From Syntrophaceae bacterium (GTDB lineage: Bacteria; Desulfobacterota; Syntrophorhabdia; Syntrophorhabdales; WCHB1-27), in NCBI GenBank assembly GCA_003165115.1, contig PLSJ01000344.1, forward strand, positions 1 through 5,038: a DNA stretch of 5,038 nt. Reading direction: 5' to 3'. The position numbers were made by a program, and so were the translations under genes. Shown here one piece after another: positions 4,498-5,038 of the stretch; position 1 is the first letter of the stretch; each line of letters opens with the position of its first letter. The notes beneath the pieces were generated by a model. It saw nothing but the letters and a program-made list of their open reading frames with translations. It did no database searches and was not told the origin of the DNA.

Positions 4498-5038
4498 TTA
4501 GAAGTAGTACCAGAGGCCTACCCTATACACCGATGTGGTACCCTTGGTGCTGAGGGGTCCTCCCACATAACCGGCAAGGTTCATTGAAGTGGGAGGTGCT
4601 TCGTTGCCGCCCGCGTTGTTACCTGGACGACAGAAGTTCACGTCTACATAAGCGTATTCCGCCCCGATCCTGATCGCAGGATTGACGTCATACAAGATGT
4701 TCACAATGAAGTTCTGCCAGCGGACGGTGTCGTCCGGATATTGCTTCTGGTAAAGCTGGCTAAAGTTGTTCCACATAAACCCATATAAACCGTTGACAAA
4801 GACCTTGTCGGTCAAGTAGTAACTAATCTGTCCCCAGCCGCCCGTTGACACGGGCACGGCATAACGAATTCCTTTAAGGGAAGGGTCCGCGTCATACGGA
4901 ATCGGAGAGAGGGCGTCTCGGCCGCCAACGAAGAAGTCGGCAATATTCTGGCCTGCCCACACCGAACCGGACAGGGAGAGGGCACCCGTCTTATTCAGGT
5001 TCTTTTCGGGTATAATGTGTCTTTCCGGCAAGCCTGCG
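4498..5038 (-). CDS. Outer-membrane porin-like beta-barrel protein, C-terminal part (5' end outside window)
   Basis: The frame is open from the right window edge to TAA at 4500-4498. A TTG at 5031-5029 could be read as a start, but the open frame continues upstream of it with no sign of initiation, so about 180 C-terminal residues are seen. Alternating polar/aromatic strands fit a beta-barrel: GALSLSGSVWAGQNIADFF, GGWGQISYYLTDKVFVNGLYG, WQNFIVNILYDVNPAIRIGAEY, AYVDVNF, and the last strand TSVYRVGLWYYF. The terminal Phe with alternating aromatic residues is the C-terminal signature recognised by the BAM complex. The YYLTDKVFVNGLYGF and YDVNPAIRIGAEYAYV stretches resemble porins of Deltaproteobacteria (from memory). 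It would form a diffusion channel in the outer membrane; the substrate is unknown. A Cys (FCRPGNN) in a likely loop is unusual for such proteins. The signal peptide would lie outside the window. Confidence 0.8.
   Translation of the reverse strand, partial: AGLPERHIIPEKNLNKTGALSLSGSVWAGQNIADFFVGGRDALSPIPYDADPSLKGIRYAVPVSTGGWGQISYYLTDKVFVNGLYGFMWNNFSQLYQKQYPDDTVRWQNFIVNILYDVNPAIRIGAEYAYVDVNFCRPGNNAGGNEAPPTSMNLAGYVGGPLSTKGTTSVYRVGLWYYF

Overview
The base composition (roughly mid-50s % GC), short intergenic gaps, purine-rich ribosome binding sites and bacterial gene families indicate a Gram-negative bacterium. It carries an outer-membrane beta-barrel protein ending in Phe, a carbamate kinase, a flavoredoxin-like flavin reductase and what looks like a selenocysteine-containing peroxiredoxin-like protein. 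That mix suggests an anaerobe of the Desulfobacterota/Deltaproteobacteria type, possibly a syntroph or sulfate reducer. The taxonomic placement is inference; no marker gene is present.

Layout. 1-644 (+) is the C-terminal two thirds of a carbamate kinase cut by the window edge. 645-1567 has no convincing gene. It holds a large inverted repeat (683-837) of two REP-like hairpin units, and a small array of 13-bp direct repeats (1264-1318) bounded by an 8-bp inverted repeat. 1568-1956 (+) holds two very small genes that overlap by ATGA and look translationally coupled; neither has a function I recognise. 1957-2283 is apparently non-coding. 2284-2841 (+) is the most interesting part: a good sigma70-type promoter, a perfect AGGAGGT ribosome binding site and a peroxiredoxin-like gene. 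Its reading frame is interrupted by a single in-frame TGA exactly where the family has its catalytic Cys (context RGHW-TGA-PIC), followed at once by a small stem-loop resembling a bacterial SECIS. 3026-3619 (+) is a flavin reductase whose strong ribosome binding site points to an ATG in the wrong frame, with an A6 run just after it. 3755-4104 (+) is a decayed C-terminal fragment of an IS110/IS116-type transposase. 4105-4497 is non-coding and includes a terminator for the opposite strand. 4498-5038 (-) is the C-terminal part of an outer-membrane porin-like protein, cut by the window edge.

How they relate. The selenoprotein candidate and the flavin reductase lie in the same direction about 0.2 kb apart and are both redox proteins, so a shared role in oxidative-stress or electron-transfer chemistry is possible but not shown. 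The other genes appear unrelated, separated by repeat elements and mobile-element debris. The main result is the UxxC peroxiredoxin-like selenoprotein; a conventional gene caller would split it into two ORFs or call it broken.
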